Shown here one piece after another: positions 50,375 through 60,224 of a stretch of DNA of 64,000 nucleotides. Made by a program: the position numbers and the translations under genes. Position 1 is the stretch's first letter. Every line of letters begins with the position of its first letter. Origin of the DNA: Cryoendolithus antarcticus (lineage: Eukaryota > Ascomycota > Dothideomycetes > Cladosporiales > Cladosporiaceae); contig NAJO01000069.1 of assembly GCA_002077065.1 (NCBI GenBank), positions 62,001-126,000 on the forward strand. The letters run 5' to 3'. The notes beneath the pieces were generated by a model, which did not search any database, had not been told where the DNA came from, and saw nothing but the letters and a program-made list of their open reading frames with translations.

Positions 50375-50974
50375 GTCGCAGTATGTTGAGTGAGAATTTG
50401 CGCATAGCAGTCCTTCGATATGATGGAGTGTCGTCCACTTTTTGAGTCGGAGCTCGGCGTCGAAGGTCCCGGCTGACTCAGCCCAGGCCTAGATTCACAT
50501 CTCATCTTCTCCTCCTCCTCTTCCTCCCTCCATGCCTGACGTATATTGCCATTTCGCACATTCACATGGACATATCGCAATGCGCGGCCTCACAGGTAGC
50601 TCCCACTTTACTGGCCGAGAAGCGTGGCGCCTCGACTGACAAGCTCCTCCAGCCGTCTTGTGACGTAGTCTGTCTCCGCTTCGCTGCATCGTCCACGAGT
50701 AAACCGGGTTCCTGGCTCTTGAGACCATCAGATGGCACTGCGAGCGCTGGAGAGGCCCTCCGGGCGTGGGGTAGCGACAATTGACGCTGCGCCATCCTAG
50801 TTTGTATCTGCATGGTGACGCCACACACGGTGGCTTGAGCGAAGGTGGTCTGTTTTGCTCATTCTCATTCCCTGTGCTGCCATCCCGTCTTCACTCTCAT
50901 TTCCATACAATCTATATATCCACGACAAATTTTCAAACCAGCCTCAGATTCACTCTCAAAATTACCCGCCCATC
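50375..50974. other. Divergent promoter region, slx9 / LEA-like gene
   Basis: Shared 600-nt upstream region of slx9 (-) and the LEA-like gene (+). It includes a TATA box for the latter; no gene seen. Confidence 0.5.
50912..50919 (+). promoter_or_regulatory. TATA box of LEA-like gene
   Basis: CTATATAT lies 63 nt before the ATG at 50975. TATA-driven promoters fit stress-inducible genes. Confidence 0.5.
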
Positions 50975-51583
50975 ATGCCCATGAAACCTCTCGACAATGG
51001 CATGATTAAGATCGAGCTCATGCCCGGCAGCGGCTCAGACAACCCAGCAGACGCCGCGAAAGAGGCTGGCGACAAGACCGCCGAGTCTGCGAAAGGCGCA
51101 AAAGATCAGGCTGGCAGCAAGGCTAAGGATGCTGCGAGCAAGACGTCAGACTCGGCCAAGAGCACCAGCGACTCAGCCAGCAAGACCGCAGGTGACGCGC
51201 AGAAGTCAAGCGGCGGATACGTAGACAATGCCAAGTCTACTGCGCAAGGCTACGCCGACTCCGCACAGAAGACAGCAGGCGATGCCCAGTCCTCTGCCGC
51301 CTCCACGATGCAGTCCACAGCCTCCTCGGGCGAGGAGACAGCTAAGAAGTATGCGGACTCTGGCTCTGAGACGGCGAAGGGCTACTTGCCTGAAGCTGCA
51401 CACGGCGCGGTGGATTACGGCGGGAACTTTGTGGGACAGACTGCTGGTGCGGTTGGAGGTACTGTGAAGAATGCTGGGGAGACTGTGGGCAATGCTGGGG
51501 CGCAGACCGTGGGGGGACTTGGAAATACTGTGGGAGGCCTTGCTGGAGGCTTGGGGAACGCAGTGACGGGGAAGAAGGAGTAG
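50975..51583 (+). CDS. LEA-like (group 3 type) stress protein
   Basis: 202 residues, strongly hydrophilic, no Cys or Trp. From residue 25 to 145 it is built of degenerate 11-residue repeats rich in Ala, Lys, Asp, Ser and Thr (AKEAGDKTAESAK, SKAKDAASKTSDSAK, SDSASKTAGDAQK, ADSAQKTAGDAQS). These are the hallmark of late-embryogenesis-abundant proteins, which protect cells during drying or heat. The C-terminal 60 residues are Gly-rich with repeated GGTVKNAGETVGNAG and GGLGNTVGGLAGGLG, which could associate with membranes. The start at 50975 (CATCATGC) is preferred over an upstream start that would add a spurious hydrophobic leader. Likely cytosolic. Confidence 0.78.
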   Translation: MPMKPLDNGMIKIELMPGSGSDNPADAAKEAGDKTAESAKGAKDQAGSKAKDAASKTSDSAKSTSDSASKTAGDAQKSSGGYVDNAKSTAQGYADSAQKTAGDAQSSAASTMQSTASSGEETAKKYADSGSETAKGYLPEAAHGAVDYGGNFVGQTAGAVGGTVKNAGETVGNAGAQTVGGLGNTVGGLAGGLGNAVTGKKE

Positions 51584-51966
51584 AGCTGTGATAGCGGGTT
51601 AGATGCTATGTACCTGTATGATAGTATGCCTGCTATGTTTCACAATCCCGTGGATTGCGTCCAAATCAGGGAAGCCGAGAGGACAAAGCTTGTCTTGACC
51701 TCAGCCATATCTCTCCCAACAAGTTCAATGACTACGTTCATCTCACCGTTCCCCGTGTAGTGGCAACGCATGCATAAGCAGAGCCAGCATAGTGATTCGG
51801 TGGTGTACGGTGTCAGTGAGAGACTCGACAGCCGTCTGGACCACACGGTCTCTCAGAGGTGAGTGCTAAGTGCTTGTGGTAATGTCAAGTTGGCCGGATA
51901 ATCAGACGAAGAGATGAGGTGACCAGGAGAGCTGTAGTGCAGCGCAATCGCGACCCCTAGAGCTGT
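51584..51966. other. Intergenic, no gene seen
   Basis: 3' region of the LEA-like gene up to the gene fragment on the opposite strand. Confidence 0.45.
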
Positions 51967-52411
51967 CTACGATACACGTAGCACGACCTCGCCGTCCTTG
52001 TCTCTCACAATGCAGTCCACAATGACGTCCTCCGACCAAGGTCTTGCATCTTGGGCAATCCCAATCCCTTCTCCGCGATACAGGTAAGTCCTCGGCCCAA
52101 CAATGGCCCTTGCAACTCTGATAATCTGCAGCAATTGAATCTGCCTGATGTCTCAATTCAACTTCTCCCCCTTCAACTCCACATCATAATCAATCCTCAG
52201 GCAAAGACATCCCAACATCGATCTTCACGTCCAGAATCTCCAAGTTTGGCAGTCTTTGTGCCATATACACCATAGCATCCGTTGACTCTCTCACAGGTCG
52301 ACGCTGGGCTTTGTTCGGGCTGTTGAAGTAGTTGCCTCCCAGCTCTACTACTAATTCGAGGTGTAGGAGCTGGTTTCTCGGGTATCTCAGAGCGAAGGGC
52401 TGGGAGGCAAG
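51967..52411 (-). pseudogene. Gene fragment abutting the arylsulfotransferase
   Basis: Two stretches read like real protein on the minus strand. Piece one (52,411-52,190) begins ASQPFALRYPRNQLLHLELV and ends PNLEILDVKIDVG then a stop; a +1 shift near its end continues as LRIDYDVELKGEKLN. Piece two (52,125-51,967) runs IIRVARAIVGPRTYLY to VIVDCIVRDKDGEVVLRVS and stops. No ATG precedes them, and piece one overlaps the end of the arylsulfotransferase frame. A degenerate C-terminal part of another gene is the best reading. On the plus strand 52,084-52,131 looks like a perfect intron (CAG/GTAAGT to CTGCAG), so an antisense transcript is an alternative. Confidence 0.35.
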
Positions 52412-53622
52412 ATCTGCACGCTGCCTTGACTGCCAGCGAGAGTGCCGTATGTGGAGGTAAAGCTTTGCACGACTTCAGCTGTCATGCTCGCTTCATCGCG
52501 GGTGTCGAGGCGTAGAATCAGCCCTCGGCTTTGTTCTGCGTCTCGGTGAAGCGGGCCGGCTTTCTGGTTGTCGAACAGACTGACGTAGTATACTCCTTCC
52601 TCCTCGTCTCCGTACTCCCGAAGCTTGATCGGTAGCAAGGCAGCGTCAACAAAGCGTGCGTCGTGCTGCCATCTAAACTCTATCGCACTGCCGCCTTCAG
52701 CTTCGAGAGACAGGTCCTCGAAGTCGTTTCCTGCACCACCGAGAACCCAGAGCACCTCACCATCTTCGCCGGAGATCAAGGACAGGGTATGTGTATGTCT
52801 GCTACTGACGAGGTAGTCACCAGAGCCCGGGTGCTTGTCCACAGAGTTGATGTGGAAGCTGTCGAAGCCGCTGTCTTCCGCAAAGCCACTCAATGGCTGG
52901 CCCATGTACGTCTCCTTCGGGTCGAAGTCATCCAAGGCACTCCACTGGAAGAGCAATTCGCCAGACTCGAGGTCGATCTCCTGGAACAAGCTGTCTGTGA
53001 CCCAGCTCTCTTTTCCTCTGGCAAGGCCCATTCCCGAAAGGTCCGCGATGGTGGTGTTATACACTGTCAAGATCGCGGTGTCCTCCGGCGTGGTGATGAA
53101 TTCGTGCAGATCTCCAAACAATTCCCCTCCCACGACATCGACCTTCCTCACAAGCTCATACCTCTCATTCAAGATGTAGTAGCTGCCCTTCCCGCTTGTG
53201 GCAGCTTTCTCGCCCGCCCAAAATGTCAGCACGGGGCCGTTGTTGTAGGTCTGCAGGCGCAGATTCATCGCCACGCCGTACTCATTGCTGTGCCAGACCA
53301 ACTCTCCGGAGGCGGTAAAGATGCTTGGACCTGGATGCGGGACCGAGGGACCGTTGAAGGAGGCCAGAATGGACCCTGAAGAGCACGCCGCATCGTTCCA
53401 GCGGACGATGTTCGGCGTAGGCGGGGTGTGAGGCGAGCTATGGAAGGTAGTCTTAGGGCAGAGGCCATAGACTGCAAGGTCTTGAAAGGGAGAGCGGAGC
53501 GTAGGGTGGAGGTAGGCGAGTGTCGGGAGAAGAAGTTGATGGATCGAGAGAAGAGGAAGGATCAACAAAGTGGCTAAGGACATACAAACAACGGCAAGAC
53601 GTAAGGCTGCGCGAGAGAGCAT
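52387..53622 (-). CDS. Arylsulfotransferase (ASST) family protein, C-terminally truncated
   Basis: 411 residues from the ATG at 53622. An N-terminal hydrophobic anchor (VVCMSLATLLILPLLSIHQL) directs it to the secretory pathway. The beta-propeller-like body matches fungal ASST proteins: GPSIFTASGELVWHSNEYG, LTFWAGEKA, DLHEFITTPEDTAILTVYN, DSFHINSVDKHPGSGDYLVSSRHTHTLSLI, WVLGGAGNDF and FRWQHDARF. The catalytic mechanism in fungal members is uncertain. In the family the SQGSVQxLP block is followed by roughly 100 more residues; here it runs straight into PPSPSL and a stop, and a fragment of an unrelated coding frame begins at the same place. Thus it is probably truncated and perhaps non-functional. 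Confidence 0.82.
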   Translation of the reverse strand: MLSRAALRLAVVCMSLATLLILPLLSIHQLLLPTLAYLHPTLRSPFQDLAVYGLCPKTTFHSSPHTPPTPNIVRWNDAACSSGSILASFNGPSVPHPGPSIFTASGELVWHSNEYGVAMNLRLQTYNNGPVLTFWAGEKAATSGKGSYYILNERYELVRKVDVVGGELFGDLHEFITTPEDTAILTVYNTTIADLSGMGLARGKESWVTDSLFQEIDLESGELLFQWSALDDFDPKETYMGQPLSGFAEDSGFDSFHINSVDKHPGSGDYLVSSRHTHTLSLISGEDGEVLWVLGGAGNDFEDLSLEAEGGSAIEFRWQHDARFVDAALLPIKLREYGDEEEGVYYVSLFDNQKAGPLHRDAEQSRGLILRLDTRDEASMTAEVVQSFTSTYGTLAGSQGSVQILPPSPSL

Positions 53623-53752
53623 CTTACCGAATTGGAAGACAGGGCCCAATCCTCGCGGAGTATTGCTGGTAGCAAGTCTGCGAGCGACGACAGTGTGGTC
53701 GCAGAGTAATGGTGAGCATGAAGAAACCGAGAGAGAAAGAACCTACCGCGAC

Positions 53753-54639
53753 CTACCTCTCCACAGCAGCGGTGCCACGTCCGCTCTTACGCATGTATAT
53801 CATCGCCCTGCTAAGCAAGAACGCCTTTGCAGCGAAGGGTGCCAACACCAAGCCAGCCAGAATTGCGGAGGATACTGGTAAGGGTGGAGGAGGCCAAGGC
53901 GAGAGAGAGTGGAGCGTAAATGCTTGGCAGGAAGAGCCAAGGGATGTCAATGGCATTGCCGAACAGCGAAGCATGCCCGTCGAGGGCTCTGTGGCCGCAC
54001 CCAGGATGCTGTCGGCAGTCAGGTCGCCTCGCTCCACGTCTCGCGACATATATCGTGCTGCTAGAAGTATGGTCTGGTCCAGCGTGATACGTCTTCCTCC
54101 AGCAATGAAGTCCAGGAGGCATGTCAGATGTTGCAGGATGCCTTGAGCGTCGTAGGCCCATCAGCGTCGGGTCTTGAGTCCCCGCCTGAATGCTCGTCCC
54201 AGCACCAGATCCGCGGAAAGACGTTCGTCCATGTCTCTGGGCACACGTCGAAGTGAGGTAGAGGTCGAAGAAATTGTGGAGACGACGCGAATTCGCTCGC
54301 GGTCATGGACTCCGCTCCGCGGCCACGAAACTCTGAAAGGGAGGGCTCCAGGTCCATGCTCGTAGCTGTAAAGCTCGTAGACACTGCTGTGTCGTCGTCA
54401 AAATGTCTAGTGAATAACGATAGCTTGCCGCTGTAGAGCCGTGAGCTGTATTGCCGTAGAAGGCAGATGAACGGTATTGCTGTGATGAGGAGGAAGAATT
54501 GGCGCGGGCCTCGGAAGCTGTACCATCCGAGCGCGGCATCCTCGGCGCTGGTAAACCTTATCTCCGTGGGGACTGTTCCCAGATCTTGGGTCGGTATCCT
54601 ATTCCACAAGTTCAAACGAGGAACATCATGAGTGCCCAT
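53753..54639 (-). CDS. Unresolved membrane-protein locus, possibly interrupted
   Basis: Coding-like minus-strand region. From the ATG at 54639 one frame contains a transmembrane helix (FFLLITAIPFICLLRQY). A short 35-nt intron (54,418-54,384) would join it in phase to VYELYSYEHGPGALPFRV and on to DERLSADLVLGRAFRRGLKTRR, which ends at a TGA (54,163-54,161), giving 147 residues. The same frame stays open after the TGA and again looks like protein (AYDAQGILQHLTCLLDFIAG, ITLDQTILLAARYMS), ending in a second membrane helix (AILAGLVLAPFAAKAFLL) at 53,753. It is either two small genes, a gene with an unseen intron over the TGA, or a pseudogene. Family unknown. Confidence 0.35.
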
Positions 54640-54741
54640 GTCTTGTACAACCAGGCAAACTTTGCTCCTACAGCGCAGAAGTGCTATGAACTTGTGCTTC
54701 ACGCTTCAAGCACACACTTGCTACACACCGACAGCCCATGA

Positions 54742-56986
54742 TTACACGACAAGCTCATTCCCGGGCTCAGGTAGCAGCCACCGCTTCAACAGTGCAGCTG
54801 CGGCATCAGTAGCGACAGCAGGACTTATCTCCCGATTCCGACTCTCTGATCGCAATGGAGGTGACGAAAGCGTCCAAGAGTCCTGACATTCAGCTGCCTC
54901 ACGCTGCGGTCTCGCCCAAGAATCCTCCGCATGGGCGGCAGAAGATCGAGCGTACGGTCTGGACTCGCGCACCAGAACCGGTGGTCGAGAGTACCGTACA
55001 TGCGCGTATGCGGACGGCATAGTCGTACTTGTCGGGATGAACGTGTCTGGGAGAACGGTAGAGCCTTCCGAGTGCGTCCGGCGGTGATTGCGACTGCTAG
55101 GCAGGGTTGAGCCCAGTTGCTCCATGGAACGTGTGGTCCGTAGCGAGGGAACGAGCGTAGCTGGGTCTGACTGGCGACTGCTCTCTGGCCGGATGCGTGA
55201 GACAACTCTCACACCACTTACAGCGTCTTCCTCGTCCTCGACGCTATCTCGTCCACAGGCACTAGGATAGTCGCGACTAGGATCGATACTGCTCTGTCTG
55301 AGCCTGCCAGAGTCGTAGCGAGATACTATAGGCGGGCCGGACAGGCGATCATAATCACTCAGTCTGCTGCCCGGGCTTCGCTCATCCGTCACAGTACGAG
55401 AGCCAACGTCCATAGGGTATCTGTCTGAACGCGCGGCGGTCCGTCTTTCAATAGTGAATGACCCTCTGCGTATTACTCGAGCTAATGAGTACGTGGAATC
55501 TGGACTCTCGGCTCGCGACAGACGATGCTCTGTATCGCGTTGCGGGATCCCCTGGACCTCCCTGCGAACAAGCGGCTCCCTGGCCGTGGGTCGGCGGTAA
55601 GCAGGCATGGATGTACTTGCTTTGTGGACCACCAGAATACGCTTGGCTTGCCGACGACTGGCCGAGGTGTTCGTGATCTGCTGCACACTGCGAGGCTCAG
55701 GATTTATCGAGATTTGGGTCTCACCCTGGATCATCACCGTGTCCTTCGTGTCGATATGCCGGACACTATATCCCGGCGCAATGATTCGACTCGACAAGCC
55801 ACGCACATCGCAAGCCCTGCCGTCTTTGCACTGGTTTCGCACTTGTCTCGCGTGGCGCCATGGGATCTGACGATCGCACCTCTTGCATCGCATGCCGGCC
55901 GAGAGCTTTCTGGACTGACGCAGAGCGTCTTCAAGAGCCGCATTGATGTCCGTGGAGTTTTCATGGGGTTGGCCTTGTAGCTGCGCTAGTGTAGCCGCAA
56001 GACTGAGAGCGAGCTGGTCTACCGCAGCCTTGCATTGCTCCAGATCTGCAAATATCGGATCTTCTGGTACCAGCAGTTCTGGCCGGACCGTGGATAAATC
56101 AGCTCCCAGATCCGGTGTAGGGTTTGCCAGTTCTCTGGCTCTCGGCTCGGGTGGTTTGAGTGGCAGAGCAGCAGCTACGAAGTTTAAGTTCAGCAGATCC
56201 ACGGCACGGGCATTCCTCACTGCCAATGTACTAGCTTCAGTAGACTGCCTAGTCCCAGTACTGGAACGCCCCAATGCCTTGGGCGCGTCCACGTGCTGCC
56301 CTTCAGCACTTTCACTGCTTTGCGAAAGGCTGGGCTGGTGTACATGGTCGGATATCGCCGGTACCTGGGTGATGTCATCGAGGGCGTTGTAGATGGTGGA
56401 TTTGTCCTGGCCAAGACTGATACGCGTTGTGATCAGCGCTTCCAGACGCTGCTCGAGACCTTGCAGATCTTTCGTGGTGCTAGCCGAGGTCAGTATGTGA
56501 TGCGGTGCATGACGAGGGCTGGTCTTACGCTGCACTCCGTCCTTCCCCTATCTGAAGAACCGTGAGCATCATATGCATCACGCTTCTGTACCGCTCCAGT
56601 ACGCCTTGCAGCTCGATCACTCTGCCTTTCGACAGTGGCCATTTTGCCTTCGTAGTGAGGCGGCCCCAAGTGCTCTGCTCGACAAGGCCGTCGCTGGCTT
56701 GCTTTGCCGCGCGATCGAGCTCGCCGAACACTTTGCGACACCCATCAAGCACATTCTCGGTGTCCTTGATCAGCTGAGTAGTGTGCAGTGAGGCAGTCTT
56801 GGGGTTCCCGAGCAATGATGCCACAGCGTCAAGCACGTTTGTCGTAGCGTCGACTTCCTCGGCAAGAGCCTGGATGTCACGCGCTGCATTCTTGACATCT
56901 CGTATGCTTTTGTACAGAGCACTACTGACGTCTGCGCCGAAGCTGGCGACCTGTAGCACTCCTGCCGCAATGCCGAACTCCGCCAT
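54742..56986 (-). CDS. Fungal STAND/NLR-type N-terminal domain protein
   Basis: Two exons, 56986-56529 and 56479-54742, with a 49-nt intron (GTAAGA, branch ACTGACC, acceptor GGCTAG), giving 731 residues. The first 150 residues (MAEFGIAAGVLQVASFGADV, then VKNAARDIQALAEEVDATTNVL) match the alpha-helical domain found at the N-terminus of many fungal NLR/STAND proteins, thought to act in signalling. No P-loop NTPase or repeat domain follows. Residues about 150-350 contain more helices and a CKRCDRQIPW Cys pair. The remainder is Ser/Arg-rich and disordered with YDRLSGPP-type segments, as in stand-alone regulators. It lies divergently next to the subtilase gene at 57802. Confidence 0.8.
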
Positions 56987-57801
56987 CGCTGCTCAGTGGT
57001 CTATACGATGCTTGACCATGCCAATGTCGGCCCGGCGCGTCTCTGAGAGACAATTACGACCATAAAAAGCTAAAAGACAAAGAGAGGAAATGGGTAGAGG
57101 GTCACTGAACGTGGAGGGTCGGGAACCTGGTGCTATGCTCATGCGAGTACTGTGAAGCGGCTGCAGGCTGCGCCACCACCACAGCCCTGGCATGTTGGTG
57201 ACCTCATTGCCAAATGACGATGGCACTTCACGAGCGCAGTGTGATCGTCGCCCTTCGCATGGTATGTGCGACAATAGCAACATCTCTACCTACACAGAGG
57301 TAGGGAGGATGAGCGATGAGATGGTGGAGGTTGAATGGGAAGAAGAGCGAGAACAGACGCAGCTCGACTCGGGCTAGCAGACTCGGGCTAGCGATTTCTC
57401 CGTTCCGTGCTTGACGCGGGACGGCCTTGACCCCCGGCCTTCCGTTCACCCTCCTTTCTTACAATGTGCGTACTTGACATCAATACATAAGGTATATCTC
57501 CAATCCTACCCTTAGTACACACTCCTCTCGGATTCGCGAAGTCCAACTGCCTGGCCGAAGTATTTTCAATGCAGCTTCTCGAACGCCTGACCCCAGCCTC
57601 GCGATCACGGTAGAAGCCAGTCGCCAGTGTATCTCACAGGAGATCGCGACTAGCGCAGGCGGCGACAAGGCATTGCATCCGCTAAGCGAGTATGAACAAA
57701 CGCAGTGAGTTTGAGATACTAGTAGGCGCCCGCCGCATTCTCTTTCCGGTCGATTTTACAATTGTAGACAACCGTCAAGACTCTAGCAACCCGTCATCAG
57801 T
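56987..57801. other. Divergent promoter region
   Basis: 0.8 kb between the STAND-type gene (-) and the subtilase (+). No supported gene and no obvious TATA box. Confidence 0.45.
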
Positions 57802-59283
57802 ATGTGGAGACAGTGCATGAACGGCACAGGAAGGATTCTCGCCAGACTGTGCAGCTTGTGGGTCCTGTTGACACCTGCTCTCACATTGCTTTCGACAAGC
57901 TGTAACGCAAAGGCTGGCGAGCGTGGTGATGTGCTCGCAGAACGGCCTACGATACAGAGCACGGACAGCCATATCGTTGTCTTCAAAACAGGTGTCGATA
58001 CGAAGCAGGTCGAAGAACACCGACTCTGGCTGCAACAGCTAGAAATTGACGCCCGGCTGAAGGTAGCTGTTACAGGTGCTCAAGTGCCAGTGGGCCTGGA
58101 TGGAGATGGCTACTCCGCGCCATGGTCTTACGCTCCGTACGATGCGTTCAACATCAGTTCAATCATCGTCGGGTACTCTGGCCAATTCGGAAGTGCGATG
58201 ATTGAGCAAATTCGGCGTCATCCGGACGTAAGCAAGTCAGCAGTGCTCTGATACGGATGCCACACTGACTGAAAGCTGCAGGTAGATCGTATCGAGCCCG
58301 ATCATGAGGTCCGGATTCTCAGCACTTCTCATCATCCGGAAACTCAAGAACATGCTCCATGGGGTCTGGCTCGTCTTTCCCACCGCAGACCTCTCAATCT
58401 TACTAAGGATCATAGTTACGTGTACGCCAGTGAGGCCGGTCTCGGGGTCGACATCTACATCATCGACTCAGGGATCAATACTGAGCACGATGACTTCGAG
58501 GGCCGCGCATCTTGGGGCCATGTGATCCCAGGCATGGTAGAAGAAGACACGATCGGCCATGGCACTCACTGTGCCGGCATCGCTGCTAGCAAGACATATG
58601 GTGTTGCAAAGCGAGCCAAGGTTATCGCCGTCAAGCCGCTCGACAGGGATCATGCGCGCATGTCAAATATCCTCAAGGCGATCGAGTATGTTGTCGATCG
58701 CCACAATGCAGCGAAGTTGAGACGAGGCTACAAAGGAGCTGTAGCGAACATGTCTATGGGTACCCCGGACAGAACGCAGCTTTTGAATGATGCCGTAGAT
58801 GCTGCCAGTCAAGCAGGCGTACACTTTGCTGTGGCCGCTGGAAACGGCAATGGAGACGCTTGCGAATTCTCACCAGCTGGCGCTTTACTAGCTATCACAG
58901 TAGCAGCATCTACAATCCGAGACGAGCGTGCGAGCTTCTCCAATTATGGCAAATGCATCGACATCTTCGCCCCCGGACTCGAGATCGAGTCGACCTGGAT
59001 CGGCAGCCGCAACGCTACTCATATGCTCGAAGGCACTTCTATGGCATCACCGCACATTGCAGGGCTAGTGGCATACCTGCTTTCACTGCAGCCATCGTCC
59101 GACTCAGCATATGCTGTGAATGGAAGTCTGGGACCGGACAAGATGAAGGCTATGATACGCAGCCTGGCGACTGTTGGGGCATTGGCCAAGCTACCGGAGG
59201 GAACGGCAAACTTGCTCGCGTACAACGGCGGTGGAGCAAGTAACTTGACGTTACCTACTCTTGCACAAGCTTCAAGGCTTTAG
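57802..59283 (+). CDS. Secreted subtilisin-like serine protease (S8, proteinase K type)
   Basis: Two exons, 57802-58227 and 58282-59283 (54-nt intron, GTAAGC to GCTGCAG), encode 475 residues. The N-terminus has a signal peptide (LARLCSLWVLLTPALTLLS); the start could also be the second Met, five codons on. An I9-type propeptide follows (DSHIVVFKTGVD near residue 55, and a typical VDRIEPDHEV end near 150). Catalytic triad: Asp204 in IIDSGIN, His238 in GHGTHCAG, Ser395 in GTSMASPHIAG; the oxyanion Asn330 lies in AAGNGNGD. Complete and apparently active. It ends SNLTLPTLAQASRL, with no GPI signal. Such enzymes digest extracellular protein or, in some cases, mediate host interaction. Confidence 0.92.
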
Positions 59284-59455
59284 CGTCACTTTCCCAATCG
59301 TGTGCCTACAGAGCCGAACCCACCGGCTTCCTTGCACAAATCAACTCACTTAGCGTTGGTATCGTCTTGAAACGTCTTCTACGCGCACGCGCCTGGAAGA
59401 GGTCCTTGTACTCTGCCGCGTCTCCCAATCATCCCGATCTGACGAGTATGCCCGC
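59284..59455. other. Short convergent spacer
   Basis: Only 172 nt separate the subtilase stop and the opposite-strand hypothetical gene; the two 3' ends may overlap in transcripts. Confidence 0.5.
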
Positions 59456-59893
59456 TCAGTACTGCCTCAACGCTCTATCTGCATCAAACATCCCCTCGGG
59501 ACTAGTGAAGTCCTCAACCCGACGAAAGAAAAGATCATACAGCATCCACACGCCCGTGCTCATGTTTGCTGTCACAGAAGAAGCCGTCCGCCACGGTATT
59601 CTCCACACCAGCCACCGCGACTCGTGGTTGCCATCTAGCTCGTTGCAGCCATCCTCGTCCACGGTACTATGGGGTCCAGGCTCGTGCCAGCAGTGCAGCA
59701 AGACCGTCTGATCCTCCGCGCCGCGATCATCGAGGACGAGGAAACGGCCTGCCTCGATGGCGACTTCGCGATCCGCTTTGTACACCCGGAATTTCTGGCG
59801 GAGGAGATCGTCAGACTGCCCGACGAAGCTGTCCGGTGTCACACTAGAGTCTCGCTCTGGCCTACGAGTGCCTGGAGGAGGTCGACGAGGCAT
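59456..59893 (-). CDS. Small hypothetical protein
   Basis: 145 residues from the ATG at 59893. The sequence is hydrophilic and globular-looking (DDLLRQKFRVYKADREVAIE, RFLVLDDRGAEDQTVLLHCW, RWLVWRIPWRTASSVTAN) with no membrane segment. The frame stays open and protein-like upstream (ESLNTFVKNSHRLNEPQPGP) to an acceptor-like CAAATAG at about 59,990, so an upstream exon carrying the real start is likely. I could not place that exon with a phase-consistent donor. Family not recognised. Confidence 0.5.
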   Translation of the reverse strand: MPRRPPPGTRRPERDSSVTPDSFVGQSDDLLRQKFRVYKADREVAIEAGRFLVLDDRGAEDQTVLLHCWHEPGPHSTVDEDGCNELDGNHESRWLVWRIPWRTASSVTANMSTGVWMLYDLFFRRVEDFTSPEGMFDADRALRQY

Positions 59894-60224
59894 GCTTAGA
59901 AGGTCGATGAATGCTGGCGTGATGCTGATTGGGCCGGGCTGAGGTTCGTTTAGTCTGTGCGAGTTTTTCACGAAGGTGTTGAGTGATTCCTATTTGCGTG
60001 TCAGCGGTAATGGAAGTGTGTTCGAAATGGCTTGCCTTTCGATGTGCAAAACAAGACGAAGTCGCCCATGTTGTGATTCTCGGTATGAAGCAGCTGAGCG
60101 GAGAGAACGCTGATGATACAGGATCGATCATCAATGCTCAGCTCGCATTCGAGAAGGCCAGGAGCGAGATACTTTTAGGGCTTACATGCGTCCAGCCTCG
60201 TCTCATTCCCGACTTTTCACCTCC

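Noticed and set aside
59972..60134. GC-AG intron (AAAG/GCAAGC to CAAATAG) joining MGDFVLFCTSK to the small gene at 59,456
   Set aside because: The splice is attractive, but the phase does not match the protein-like frame downstream, so it was not used.
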